DNA from: JBBTSB01 sp964355775
Lineage (GTDB): Bacteria > Patescibacteriota > Minisyncoccia > 2-02-FULL-40-12 > IGHO2-01-FULL-4-A
DNA length: 42,815 nt
Direction: 5' to 3'
Assembly: GCA_964355775.1 (NCBI GenBank)
Contig: CAYHEP010000003.1
Span: 1 to 42,815 of the forward strand
Below the pieces are notes generated by a model that saw nothing but the letters and a program-made list of their open reading frames with translations, did no database searches and was not told the origin of the DNA. A program made the position numbers and the translations under genes. Shown piece by piece: positions 20,872 through 29,427 of this stretch; position 1 is the first letter of the stretch; each line of letters begins with the position of its first letter.

Positions 20872-22158
20872 ATGGCATCAGTGGCGAGTGCTTTATTTTC
20901 TAAACTATGGCATGCGATTGGGTACCTTGACTGGGTGCTGTATATTGTGGTGTTTATTCTCGCGGCGAGGTTTTTTTGGAGCTGTTGGATGTTTTGGCGC
21001 GAGGAGAGCTACAAACACTGCCCTGCTGTTCTCCCATGGGTTTTTTTGGAGATAAAAATTCCCCGCGAAATCCTACAGGGTCCGAAAGCCATGGAGCAGT
21101 TTTTTGCCGCACTCTATCCGCTTGCAAACAGACCGAGGGGACCCAAGAAAAATTTTTGGGACGGTGAAATACCGCGATGGCATGTCATTGATATCATTGG
21201 AAAAAACAACGAAGTCCGATTCTTCATGCGTGTTTCCAGCAAACTTTCCGATGCCGTGCAGGGATTGTTGTACGCTCAATATTCCGGCATTGAAATCAGC
21301 GAGGTTGACGATCCATATCCCAAGGTGCTCCCGCCGACCTATAAAGACATTCAGGAACAGGGCTATGAGATGTTTGGTAACGAGCTCTATCAGACCGCTC
21401 AGCCGGCGATTTCATTTAGAACTTTTTCGGAATTTGAGCAGGATACGGGCGATGAAAAAGGTCGTATCATTGATCCATTCGCCGTACTCTTGGAGCTTGT
21501 TGCAAATCTCAAAGAACACGAGATGTTGCTGGTGCAGTACGTATTGATGCCCGATGTCCATCACCATTGGCATGAGGCGGCGGAGCATATGGTTGAAAAA
21601 ATACGCGACACTACAAAACAAAAGGGCGTAGACAAAACGGGCAAGCCAATTATCAAATTCCGTCTTCGTACGCCGGGCGAGGAAGAGGTCATCAGGCGTG
21701 TTGAAGAAAAGCTCGAGCGACCCGCATTTGAAACTACGCTTCGCTATATGTATATTTCTCCCAAAGAGATTTATAATTACAATATCGGGTATCGTGGCAT
21801 CCAGACCTTTTTCAATCAATTCCGGCACGATAAACAAGTTCTTGAGCGCAATATCCACGTACAGACGAAAGGCGAGTGGTACTATTTCCCATGGATTTTC
21901 CCCAACGTGCGCTTGTATTGGAAGCGCCATGCGTTTTACGATGAGTTCTTCAATCGTTTTTTGCCGGAGGAACGTTTCGCAGGCAAGCTCTACTATTCGT
22001 ATTTTTGGGTGTGGTGTTTTTGGCATCGCCCGATGCCGTTGAGTTCCGAGGAGCTGGCGACGCTGTTTCACATTCCCACCAATGTCGTATTGACGCAGGC
22101 GGCGATGGAGCGCATAGAAAGCAAGCGCCTTTCCCCGCCGTCTAATTTACCCGGGTAG
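20872..22158 (+). CDS. Membrane-anchored protein of a conjugation-like locus, paralogue A
   Basis: A 428-residue protein with one N-terminal membrane helix (LDWVLYIVVFILAARFFW) followed by a large presumably cytoplasmic domain. It ends in FHIPTNVVLTQAAMERIESKRLSPPSNLPG-like residues; the tail pattern ESKR-L-x-PP-x-NLPG recurs in the next gene. Shared strings with paralogue B include IPRE-x-L-x-GPKAMEQF, EKGRIIDP and FWKR. In CPR genomes I recall such genes (DUF8128-type) beside VirD4/TraD-like ATPases. The ATG at 20872 was chosen as the first after a TATACT box (20857-20862); the longer frame runs into the transposon palindrome. Function is unknown. Confidence 0.82.
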   Translation: MASVASALFSKLWHAIGYLDWVLYIVVFILAARFFWSCWMFWREESYKHCPAVLPWVFLEIKIPREILQGPKAMEQFFAALYPLANRPRGPKKNFWDGEIPRWHVIDIIGKNNEVRFFMRVSSKLSDAVQGLLYAQYSGIEISEVDDPYPKVLPPTYKDIQEQGYEMFGNELYQTAQPAISFRTFSEFEQDTGDEKGRIIDPFAVLLELVANLKEHEMLLVQYVLMPDVHHHWHEAAEHMVEKIRDTTKQKGVDKTGKPIIKFRLRTPGEEEVIRRVEEKLERPAFETTLRYMYISPKEIYNYNIGYRGIQTFFNQFRHDKQVLERNIHVQTKGEWYYFPWIFPNVRLYWKRHAFYDEFFNRFLPEERFAGKLYYSYFWVWCFWHRPMPLSSEELATLFHIPTNVVLTQAAMERIESKRLSPPSNLPG

Positions 22159-22170
22159 CAATCATATACC

Positions 22171-23409
22171 ATGGCATCATTTTTTGCATCATTTGAGTGG
22201 CTCATCTATGTACTTGCATTTGTAGCTTCATTTCGCTTGGCAAAGAGCGCGTGGTGTTTTTGGCGCGAGGAAGGCTATAAGCATAGGATTGACTGGGTTC
22301 TTCTGGAAATCCAAATTCCCCGCGAGACTTTGCGCGGTCCCAAAGCCATGGAGCAGTTTTTGGAAAGTATCTACAATCTCAAAAACGATCCGGTGGGTCC
22401 CAAGGAAACCTATCTGGATGGAGAGATTGTTCGATGGTATAGTTTTGAGATCGTTGCTGAAAAAAGCACCACGAGATTTTTTCTTCGAATTCCGCGGCTA
22501 TTGCTCCACCCCTTTACCTCGGCTTTTTACGCGAATTATCCTGAAATAGAAATCACTGAGGCGGAAGATTATATTCATAAATACCCTGCTACCTATCAGG
22601 AGCTTAAAGCCGATGGGTATGAGATGTACGCCATGGAGTTGCGCCAGCGCAAAGATCCGGCGTATGGTTTGAACACGTATGTTGATTTTGAAAGCGAAGT
22701 GGGAAATGAGAAGGGACGCATCATTGATCCGATGGCAAGCATCATTGAAATCATCGGCAGGCTCAAACAAGAAGAAGTCCTCTGGGTGCAGTTTTTGACG
22801 ATTCCCGACGTATATCACCACTGGTGGCACAGTGCCGACAAAATCATTGAAAAAATGAAAAGTGGCATGAAGGAAGGGCATGATGATAGTGACGGCACTC
22901 CATTCCGTTTGCGATTCAGGACGAAGGGAGAAGAAAAAACGCTCAAGCGCATCGAGGACAAAAAAGGCAAAGCCACCTTTGAAACGATTCCACGCATTGT
23001 CTATTTTGCCCCAAAAAACATCTATAATCGGGACCTTCCAAATCGCGGCGTCTACGGGTATCTGGCGCAATTCAACAACGACGATCAAAATATTGGCAAG
23101 ATTGACAAGATTCGCAGTAAGGTGGATTGGGACGCGTTTCCCTTTATCTTGCCGAACCGTAGATTGTTTTGGAAACGCGTAGCCAGCTATGATGAGTACC
23201 GCCGACGCTTTATCCCTGAAGAAACGATCGTGGGCAAGATTTATAATTCCTATCCGTTGCGTTTTTGTTTTTGGCATCAACCAATGCTTTTGAGCTCCAC
23301 CGAGTTTGCTTCCATGTTTCATATTCCAACCAACGTCGTGCTTACGTCAGCTACCATGGATCGTATCGAATCGAAGCGTCTGTCTCCACCGGCTAATCTG
23401 CCCGGATAG
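22171..23409 (+). CDS. Membrane-anchored protein of a conjugation-like locus, paralogue B
   Basis: A 412-residue homologue of the preceding protein: an N-terminal helix (WLIYVLAFVASFRLA), the CFWREEGYKH junction, IPRETLRGPKAMEQFL, EVGNEKGRIIDP and the same ESKRLSPPANLPG tail. It begins 12 nt after paralogue A with no promoter between them, so the two are co-transcribed and may form a hetero-oligomer. The two copies have diverged widely in loops, suggesting an old duplication with separate roles. The adjacent ATPase gene suggests a membrane platform. Confidence 0.82.
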   Translation: MASFFASFEWLIYVLAFVASFRLAKSAWCFWREEGYKHRIDWVLLEIQIPRETLRGPKAMEQFLESIYNLKNDPVGPKETYLDGEIVRWYSFEIVAEKSTTRFFLRIPRLLLHPFTSAFYANYPEIEITEAEDYIHKYPATYQELKADGYEMYAMELRQRKDPAYGLNTYVDFESEVGNEKGRIIDPMASIIEIIGRLKQEEVLWVQFLTIPDVYHHWWHSADKIIEKMKSGMKEGHDDSDGTPFRLRFRTKGEEKTLKRIEDKKGKATFETIPRIVYFAPKNIYNRDLPNRGVYGYLAQFNNDDQNIGKIDKIRSKVDWDAFPFILPNRRLFWKRVASYDEYRRRFIPEETIVGKIYNSYPLRFCFWHQPMLLSSTEFASMFHIPTNVVLTSATMDRIESKRLSPPANLPG

Positions 23410-23430
23410 GAAAATGTGTTGGTAGCATGG

Positions 23431-23436
23431 TATACT
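23431..23436 (+). promoter_or_regulatory. Extended -10 TGG-TATACT, 6 nt before ATG 23443
   Basis: TATACT preceded by TGG lies in the 33-nt gap after paralogue B. The ATPase can therefore be made from its own leaderless transcript as well as by read-through. Confidence 0.6.
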
Positions 23437-23442
23437 TGAGAC

Positions 23443-24948
23443 ATGCCTCGCGAAGGTAAAATTCAGATAATAAAATATGCGCCGCCTCCATTGGAGTTGC
23501 CGGTGCTCGGTTCGGTTCCGCCGGAAGATATTTCATATATCGGCAGGACCAACTATATTGCCGCTCTTGAAGAAAAAAAATTCGTCTTTGGTCTCAAGCG
23601 TGTTGACCGCCGACGCCACCTCTATATCATCGGAAAATCAGGCGTTGGAAAATCAAAGCTTTTGGAATTGCTCGTGCGCCAAGATATCGCCCATGGTCAG
23701 GGACTGTGTTTTATGGACCCGCACGGCGATGTCATAGAAGCGATCTTGGACTATATTCCCGAAAACCGCATTAACGATGTCTGCATCATTGATCCGTCCG
23801 ATTTTAAATTTCCCACGTCGTTTAATCCGCTTCAAAACGTCGATCCCAATTTTAAGCACCAAATGACGCAAGGCCTGATCGAGGTTATGGAAAAGCAGTT
23901 CGGTGCAAACTGGACGCCTCGTCTTGAACACGTATTTCGCTTTACGACACTTGCGTTGCTGGACTATCCACACGCAACCATGCGTGGAATGATTTCCATG
24001 CTCACTGACCGCAACTACCGTCAAAAAGTCGTAGAGTATATCGAAGACGATATGGTAAAGCGCTTCTGGGCGATCGAGTTTGCGGACTGGTCGGAAAAGT
24101 TTGACACGGATGCTATCATCCCGCTCGTCAACAAACTCGGACAGTTTTTATCGGATCCGATGCTCCGTAATATTTTTGGTCAAAAGGAAAACAAGATCAA
24201 TCTCGAAGACTTGATGAACGAAAGGAAAATCGTGCTCATCAATCTTGCCAAAGGTCGTTTGGGCGAGGAAAACTCAAGCTTCTTCGGTTCCATGTTTATC
24301 ACGAAGATCAAGCAGGCCGGTATGGCACGCGCATCCATGCCGGAAAAGGATCGTCTCGACTTCTACCTCTACGTCGACGAGTTTCACAACGTGGTAACGG
24401 AAACATTTGAAAATATGCTTTCTGAAGCGCGCAAATATGGAATTTGTTTGACCATGGCACACCAGTATGTTGGACAGCTCATTCCCAAAGTCCAGCAGGC
24501 GGTACTCGGCAATACGGGGACTTTGATCATTTTCCGCGTGGGCGGCGAAGATGCGGTGAAACTTGAACCTGAAATGGCGCCGATCTTCAAAATCAAGGAC
24601 ATGATCAACCTTGGTATGCAGGAGTTTTATATAAAAGAAACCATCGATGGCGAGACGTACGATCCGTTTTCCGCCCAGACGCTCAAAGTCGTTCCTTCTC
24701 CGCATCCGCCTTATCGCGAGCGCATCTACGATGCATCGCGCAAGAGGTATTCGATTCCAGCCGACATGGCGAAAAAACTCATCGAAGAAGAAGAGGCAAG
24801 TATTTATCGCAGTGCGGCCGAAAAAGCCGCGATCCAACACAAAGGCAAAGCCACATCAACCGACCAATCCGTCGAAGCATCACCCCAAGCTCCGACAACC
24901 GGCAACGCCCCCGCCAAACCCGCCGGCGAACCAGAACCGCTGATATAA
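23443..24948 (+). CDS. VirD4/TraD-like membrane-platform ATPase (DUF87/TraG-AAD type)
   Basis: A 501-residue ATPase. After an N-terminal strand-rich lead it has Walker A GKSGVGKS, then CFMDPHGDV, IIDPSDFKFPTSFNP, Walker B FYLYVDEFHN, and LTMAHQY with QAVLGNTGTLIIFRVGGEDA, the usual order in type IV coupling proteins and HerA-like enzymes. There is no transmembrane segment of its own, so it may dock on the two membrane proteins encoded upstream. The C-terminal tail is Pro/Ala-rich and disordered. It could move DNA or protein substrates; no relaxase or pilus genes are nearby, so conjugation is not shown. Confidence 0.9.
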   Translation: MPREGKIQIIKYAPPPLELPVLGSVPPEDISYIGRTNYIAALEEKKFVFGLKRVDRRRHLYIIGKSGVGKSKLLELLVRQDIAHGQGLCFMDPHGDVIEAILDYIPENRINDVCIIDPSDFKFPTSFNPLQNVDPNFKHQMTQGLIEVMEKQFGANWTPRLEHVFRFTTLALLDYPHATMRGMISMLTDRNYRQKVVEYIEDDMVKRFWAIEFADWSEKFDTDAIIPLVNKLGQFLSDPMLRNIFGQKENKINLEDLMNERKIVLINLAKGRLGEENSSFFGSMFITKIKQAGMARASMPEKDRLDFYLYVDEFHNVVTETFENMLSEARKYGICLTMAHQYVGQLIPKVQQAVLGNTGTLIIFRVGGEDAVKLEPEMAPIFKIKDMINLGMQEFYIKETIDGETYDPFSAQTLKVVPSPHPPYRERIYDASRKRYSIPADMAKKLIEEEEASIYRSAAEKAAIQHKGKATSTDQSVEASPQAPTTGNAPAKPAGEPEPLI

Positions 24949-24963
24949 AATAATCAAAACATT

Positions 24964-26040
24964 ATGGCAAATCCAGAAAGACAGTTCAAAAGCGAAGTAA
25001 GACAAGAGACAGAGGCGGAATTGCAGAAAAGCCGCACATTAAGTGATGCTGAAAAAATTCGTGACGGGGCTACCTACGTACCTGGCGAGGAAGGCCCAAG
25101 GCTTGAATTTACGAAGGAACAAGTTGATGGATCCCGACGTGAAATGCGCGGAGAGGATGTTTCGGTTCGACGATTTGAACTATCAACGGAAGAAGCTACC
25201 CGAGAGTATGAAAAACGAAGACAAGAAATTCTCAAAATAATTGACGAGATAGAAAGACTTGCCAGAGAAGAAAACACAATGTCAGATGCGCATTTTGAAA
25301 AGCTAGATGTGCTTTCAAAAGAGTCCCGCGACGAGTTTGCCAAAGATGATTTCGATAGAAATAAGACAGATGAACTTCTTGCAAAAAGAAAAGATCTTCA
25401 TCGTGAATGGAAAGAGAAGATACTGGTATACGACGAAGAGCTTGCAAAGATGTGGGATAGGATCAACGTTTTGAGAAAAGAGCAGTATTTCTTGCGACCC
25501 GATATAGTGATCATGAATAAATCCGATAAACATCCTAATCCTGGTGATATTGACGATGGATTCGAAAGTTGGAGAAATTATGAGTACTTGAGGACGCTTC
25601 GCGACAAAGCCAATATAGGTGAAGACAATGTAGCCAATGAACAAGGTGAACCGGAAGAAAAAGACGATGCTCTCTATACAACCATGGAGCGAATTTTACA
25701 GCGATCATGGAAGGCAAGTTATTTCAAAGAAAGCCGAGCAATAGAGTTTCAGGTTGACGATAAAAAGTTTGAACTAAAGAAACCAAAAGAAGGCGGATTC
25801 ATGATGCTGATCCAAAAAAATGCGGATGGCAGTATGTTGCGGTGGGATATGAATCCCAATGGTCGTGTAAAACTATATAGGAGCGGGGGAGAACGACTTC
25901 CTGAATTGCTTGAGCAAGAATCAACAATTTCGGGACCGTACGAATCAGGGAAAGACGCCTTGGAACTCTTGCGGATTCCCATGCGCGAATATCATAAAAG
26001 TATTGAACTAAAAAGACCGTCTGAAAAGCCACAAGTATAG
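24964..26040 (+). CDS. Charged, helical hypothetical protein
   Basis: A 358-residue soluble protein. Residues 1-160 are rich in Glu, Lys and Arg with long helices (for example EKRRQEILKIIDEIERLARE), likely coiled coil; the second half is a small beta-rich domain (FELKKPKEGGFMMLIQKNADG). It starts 15 nt after the ATPase gene, near a weak TAAAAT box, and is probably part of that locus. No family was recognised. Confidence 0.78.
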   Translation: MANPERQFKSEVRQETEAELQKSRTLSDAEKIRDGATYVPGEEGPRLEFTKEQVDGSRREMRGEDVSVRRFELSTEEATREYEKRRQEILKIIDEIERLAREENTMSDAHFEKLDVLSKESRDEFAKDDFDRNKTDELLAKRKDLHREWKEKILVYDEELAKMWDRINVLRKEQYFLRPDIVIMNKSDKHPNPGDIDDGFESWRNYEYLRTLRDKANIGEDNVANEQGEPEEKDDALYTTMERILQRSWKASYFKESRAIEFQVDDKKFELKKPKEGGFMMLIQKNADGSMLRWDMNPNGRVKLYRSGGERLPELLEQESTISGPYESGKDALELLRIPMREYHKSIELKRPSEKPQV

Positions 26041-26089
26041 AAAACCGCTACTTCCCTTATTTTTACCGATCGTGTAAAATAACAGAAGT

Positions 26090-26629
26090 ATGAGAAGAAG
26101 CAAATACCCATCACTGGGAATCTTGGATGCATTGTTTACGATGGTCTATGGATTTCATCTTGATCCGTCCAAGAATGGTTTATATGAATCTTTGCCTGAA
26201 ACGTCTCGACCTTCACGGGAACATTTTTCAAAACTGCTCTATCAACTTCAGCATTCAGGTTATATCAGAAAAACTGACGATTCAGTCTTCTTTACCAAAA
26301 AAGGCGAAGAACGAGCTTTTATCCGGCATGCTGAGCAAGTAGTACTTAAAAGAAAAAGAGATGGCTTCTACCGGTTGATTGCATTTGATGTGCCCGAAAA
26401 GCGCAGATTTGCGAGGGATCTCATGCGAGCAAAATTGTACGAATTTGAGTGTAAAAAAGTTCAAAAAAGTTTATACCTCACGCCCTATGCTTGCGAGGAA
26501 GAAATCGAAGAAATAGCAAGCATTTTGAAAATGCAAAGTAATGTGCATGTTTTTGTTCTCAAGTTTTTGCCTCAACTTCGCTCTCTACCACGATCGTGGC
26601 CCAGAACAGAAGTGAAATCTAGAGTCTAG
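26090..26629 (+). CDS. PaaX-like transcriptional regulator with Cas2-like C-terminal fold
   Basis: A 179-residue protein. The N-terminal half is a winged helix (FSKLLYQLQHSGYIRKTDDSVFFTKKG). The C-terminal half has the ferredoxin-like PaaX/Cas2 pattern: FYRLIAFDVPEKRRFARDLMRAKLYEFECKKVQ...SLYLTP, in which the strand ending in FDVPE resembles Cas2. There is no cas1 or repeat array nearby, so a DNA-binding regulator is favoured over an adaptation nuclease. Its last four bases overlap the end of the convergent TrmB-like gene. A TAAAAT box lies 9 nt before the ATG. Confidence 0.8.
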   Translation: MRRSKYPSLGILDALFTMVYGFHLDPSKNGLYESLPETSRPSREHFSKLLYQLQHSGYIRKTDDSVFFTKKGEERAFIRHAEQVVLKRKRDGFYRLIAFDVPEKRRFARDLMRAKLYEFECKKVQKSLYLTPYACEEEIEEIASILKMQSNVHVFVLKFLPQLRSLPRSWPRTEVKSRV

Positions 26630-27345
26630 GATTTCAGGGACATGTGCAATGCGCGGAAGGTCTGAGCGAGGTGGGTATTTGTGATGACGGTGCCGAAGAT
26701 TGGCTCTTCGAGAGAGATGAGCGCGATGTTGTCGTTCCAGATCAAGATGTCAGTCGGGATGTCGCCGAATCTGGCATTGAGATAGCGTACGGAATACAGC
26801 TCACCAAGGAATTGCTTCGTGTCTTCGCCGGTCTTTTTTGATTCAGCTGTCAGCACGTCATAAAAGATAATGTGTCGCTTTTTGATTTGAGTTTGATATT
26901 CGTCGAGAAATTTTTGTGCCATGCTATCCAATTTTTGCAGTGAACCGATGGCGTGGATACTTTCAGCCTCAAGTGTCACAAGGTAAATTTGTTTTACCTC
27001 ATCCCAGCCGTAATAAAACTGGATGCTTGGTTTGTTGGCGTTTGCTCGGTGGAGGGCTTTGAGTTCGGGCAGTAATTCTTCCGTTGCAATTTTTATCCGT
27101 TCGGCTTGTGTCAACAGCGATTCGGGATTTTTCGCCACATACGCAAACCGCTTGCGATTTTTTTGCCGCTGAATCAGGCTCTTCTCCTGGAGGCTTTGGA
27201 GTATCTGGTAGGTATTAGTGCGTGTGATCTTGGTCCCTTTTGCAATCTGCGGAGGACTCGAAAGCCCGTTTTTGAGCAAGTACACGTATACCGCGCTTTC
27301 GCTTGATTTAAGCCCGATTTGCTTGAGTTTTTGTTCGATGTCCAT
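26626..27345 (-). CDS. TrmB-family transcriptional regulator
   Basis: A 239-residue protein. The N-terminal winged helix has the TrmB layout (LKQIGLKSSESAVYVYLL, IAKGTKITRTNTYQILQSL, LIQRQKNRKRFAYVAKNP). A coiled linker and a PLD-like ligand domain follow, with GWDEVKQIYL and FGDIPTDILIWNDNIALISLEEP. Members sense sugars or other small molecules in archaea and are frequent in CPR bacteria. The ATG at 27345 is preferred over an in-frame TTG nine bases upstream. It converges on the PaaX-like gene; the divergent intergenic region holds a repeated TTATATCAAA that may be its target. Confidence 0.88.
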   Translation of the reverse strand: MDIEQKLKQIGLKSSESAVYVYLLKNGLSSPPQIAKGTKITRTNTYQILQSLQEKSLIQRQKNRKRFAYVAKNPESLLTQAERIKIATEELLPELKALHRANANKPSIQFYYGWDEVKQIYLVTLEAESIHAIGSLQKLDSMAQKFLDEYQTQIKKRHIIFYDVLTAESKKTGEDTKQFLGELYSVRYLNARFGDIPTDILIWNDNIALISLEEPIFGTVITNTHLAQTFRALHMSLKS

Positions 27346-27360
27346 GTTTGTCAAATAAAG

Positions 27361-27444
27361 TTATATCAAAATAATGTTGTATATTCAGATTATCTCGTCA
27401 TTGATACTAAGAATGAACATATAAAGATTAACATTTATATCAAA
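27361..27444. repeat. Direct repeat TTATATCAAA in a divergent intergenic region
   Basis: Identical 10-mers at 27361-27370 and 27435-27444, between the TrmB-like gene and a small plus-strand gene. One lies near the TrmB start, the other near the putative -35 of the small gene, so they could be regulator sites. The rest of 27346-27478 is AT-rich and shows no gene. Confidence 0.4.
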
Positions 27445-27478
27445 GTGTGTCAAGATAGATAGTAGTAAGGAGGCAATC

Positions 27479-27592
27479 ATGAAGTTACTTGTGGTAGTTT
27501 TGGCGGTGTACGTCATACACCGTTTGTTAGAGCGGTGGCGACCACCACCGTCAAGTCTTCCGCCAGATTATAGCGATTGGCCAAAGTACTAG
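27479..27592 (+). CDS. 37-residue membrane peptide with a perfect Shine-Dalgarno
   Basis: ATG 27479 is preceded by AAGGAGG (27467-27473) with a 5-nt spacer, the best ribosome binding site in the window. The peptide starts MKLLVVVLAVYVIHRLLERW and continues with a Pro/Ser-rich tail ending SDWPKY. A possible promoter TTAACA-17-CAAGAT (27428-27456) lies upstream, and a GC-rich hairpin (27601-27629) follows. It resembles the small minus-strand cassette genes in style. Function unknown. Confidence 0.72.
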   Translation: MKLLVVVLAVYVIHRLLERWRPPPSSLPPDYSDWPKY

Positions 27593-27600
27593 GTATTCAC

Positions 27601-27629
27601 GTCGGGGTGAGCCTTGCGCCCGCCCCGAC
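27601..27629. terminator. GC-rich hairpin after the 37-residue gene
   Basis: GTCGGGG (27601-27607) pairs with CCCCGAC (27623-27629). It has no T-run, so termination is uncertain. The arms match, in reverse order, the mini-repeat found inside genes at 16533 and 29270. Confidence 0.45.
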
Positions 27630-27677
27630 CGCTTCAAAATTCATAATTTGTGATACTATATAATTAATCAAAATATC

Positions 27678-29384
27678 ATGGAACCACACAATACAACCTG
27701 TCAGAATTGTAAAAAAGAATTTCCGATCGAGGCAGACGACATTGCGTTTTATGAACAGATGCAGGTGCCGGAGCCGACCTTTTGTCCGGAATGCCGGATG
27801 GTTCGGCGATTCAGTGCCATCAACAGCTGGTCGTTGTTTTATCGGAATTGCGACAAGTGTCAGAAACGCACGCTTTCCATGTATCCGCCGGATAAAAAAC
27901 TTACCGTCTACTGTCAGCCGTGCTGGTGGGCTGATGATTGGGACGGGACCGAGTATGCGATGGACTATGATCCTAGCCGGCCGTTTTTGGAACAGCTCAA
28001 AGAGCTATCGGAAAAAACTCCGTATATGGCGTTGGAGAACGAATACTTAACTTTAAAAAACTGTGACTATAGCAATGCCATGTCGCATTGCAAAAATTGC
28101 ACACTCGCGATCTGGGCGGACTTTTGTGAAAATGTCTACAACTCTTCGATCTTGAACAACGTAAAAGACGTCGCCGATTCGTTGCGAATTTTTTCATCAT
28201 CCGAATTGATCTATGAATCTATCGGGATCGACAAATCGTATAAGACCTGCTATTCGCAAGAGTGTGATTCGTGCAGTGACGTGTGGTTTTCGCGCAACTG
28301 CTACAGCTGTATCAACTGTGTCGGATGTGTAAATTTGCGTGGCAAAAGTTACTATATTTTCAATGAGCCATATACGAAAGAAGAGTATATGAAAAAATTG
28401 GCGGAGCTCAAGCTCGATACTCGTGCCAGCATTAAGGCGTTGAAAAAAGAAGCTGAAGCATTTTGGATGAAATTCCCGTATCGAGTATATACCGGCAATG
28501 CAATGAATTTGAATGTCTCGGGTGAATATGTGTATGAATCAAAAAACTCCAAAAAGATGTACATCGCCGAAGGCGCCGAAAACTGCAAGCGATGCCAACT
28601 GATCACGGTGAAGCCGGCGAAAGACTGCGTAGATTACTCCGGCTGGGGCAATGGCGCCGAGTTGATTTATGAATCTGCCAACGTTGGCAATAACGTGAAC
28701 AAGGTAAAGTTTTCCGCCTATTGCTTTCCTGATGTGCTCAATGTGGAGTATTGCTTGTGGTGTATCGCCGGGAAAAACAATTTCGGGTGCGTGAATTTAA
28801 AGCGCAAGAGCTACAGCATCTTAAACAAACAGTATAGCAAAGAGGAGTACGAGTCGCTGGTTGCAAAGATCAAAGCCAAAATGACAAATGACAAAGAGTA
28901 TGGAGAGTTTCCCATAGGCGTCTTTGGCAAGTTTGCCTACAATCAATCCAACGCGCAAAAGTTTTTCCCAAAGACCAAAAAAGAGGCTCTCAAAGAAGGC
29001 TATACGTGGGAAGACGAAGTCGAACAGCAAGTAGAGGCAACGATTGCCGGCGATAAACTTTCCGAAACCATCAAAGAAATTGACGATACAATTCTCAAAG
29101 AGATCATTTCCTGCACGACTTGCAATTGTAAATATAAAATCAATGCGCTCGAACTTGAGCTGTTGCGCAAGATGGGTCTTCCACTTCCCGATCGCTGTCT
29201 CAAGTGCCGCGAGAAAGCTCGTTTCGACCGTCTTCAACCGGCAAAGCTCTACGATCGTCAGTGTGCCAACCCCGACGCCAATGGGTCGGGGCGAGGCTGC
29301 CAGAAACCCATCGAAACCAGCTATTCTCCTGAACGACCGGAGATCGTGTACTGTGAGAGCTGTTATCAGCAGGAAGTGATGTAG
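27678..29384 (+). CDS. Large cysteine-rich zinc-ribbon protein, paralogue 1
   Basis: A 568-residue protein. It opens with a CxxC ribbon (TCQNCKKEF...FCPEC), has a Trp-rich segment (WWADDWDG) and a long middle of beta-repeats with regularly spaced CxxC or C-x5-C pairs (for example CKNC, CDSCSDVW and CINCVGCVNLRGKSYYIFN), and ends in two more ribbons closing with ETSYSPERPEIVYCESCYQQEVM. The NEPYTKEEY and NKQYSKEEY segments are internal repeats. At least 20 metal-type cysteines suggest several zinc sites or a scaffold. The function is unknown; I associate the family with Parcubacteria. A palindromic insert (29270-29291) splits the last ribbon's first pair. The transcript likely has a short leader after TATAAT (27659-27664). 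Confidence 0.83.
   Translation: MEPHNTTCQNCKKEFPIEADDIAFYEQMQVPEPTFCPECRMVRRFSAINSWSLFYRNCDKCQKRTLSMYPPDKKLTVYCQPCWWADDWDGTEYAMDYDPSRPFLEQLKELSEKTPYMALENEYLTLKNCDYSNAMSHCKNCTLAIWADFCENVYNSSILNNVKDVADSLRIFSSSELIYESIGIDKSYKTCYSQECDSCSDVWFSRNCYSCINCVGCVNLRGKSYYIFNEPYTKEEYMKKLAELKLDTRASIKALKKEAEAFWMKFPYRVYTGNAMNLNVSGEYVYESKNSKKMYIAEGAENCKRCQLITVKPAKDCVDYSGWGNGAELIYESANVGNNVNKVKFSAYCFPDVLNVEYCLWCIAGKNNFGCVNLKRKSYSILNKQYSKEEYESLVAKIKAKMTNDKEYGEFPIGVFGKFAYNQSNAQKFFPKTKKEALKEGYTWEDEVEQQVEATIAGDKLSETIKEIDDTILKEIISCTTCNCKYKINALELELLRKMGLPLPDRCLKCREKARFDRLQPAKLYDRQCANPDANGSGRGCQKPIETSYSPERPEIVYCESCYQQEVM
29270..29291. repeat. Palindromic mini-repeat CCCCGAC...GTCGGGG inside zinc-ribbon paralogue 1
   Basis: Arms 29270-29276 and 29285-29291. 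The insert adds NPDANGSGRG between two cysteines where paralogues 2 and 3 have a compact CAKC. Confidence 0.65.
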
Positions 29385-29427
29385 TTTTTTTCTTGATTTT
29401 TGCTTCAAAACGCGCGAGAATAGATAG

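Noticed and set aside
22498..23322. Long minus-strand reading frame (274 codons) opposite membrane paralogue B
   Set aside because: It is antisense to a clearly conserved protein, has no ribosome binding site or promoter, and its sequence has no family features.
23443..24948. Complete conjugation system
   Set aside because: Only the coupling-like ATPase is present; no relaxase, VirB4, pilin or oriT-like repeats are visible in the window.
26090..26629. Cas2 nuclease gene hinting at a CRISPR locus
   Set aside because: The C-terminal half is Cas2-like, but there is an N-terminal winged helix as in PaaX regulators, and neither cas1 nor a repeat-spacer array is present.
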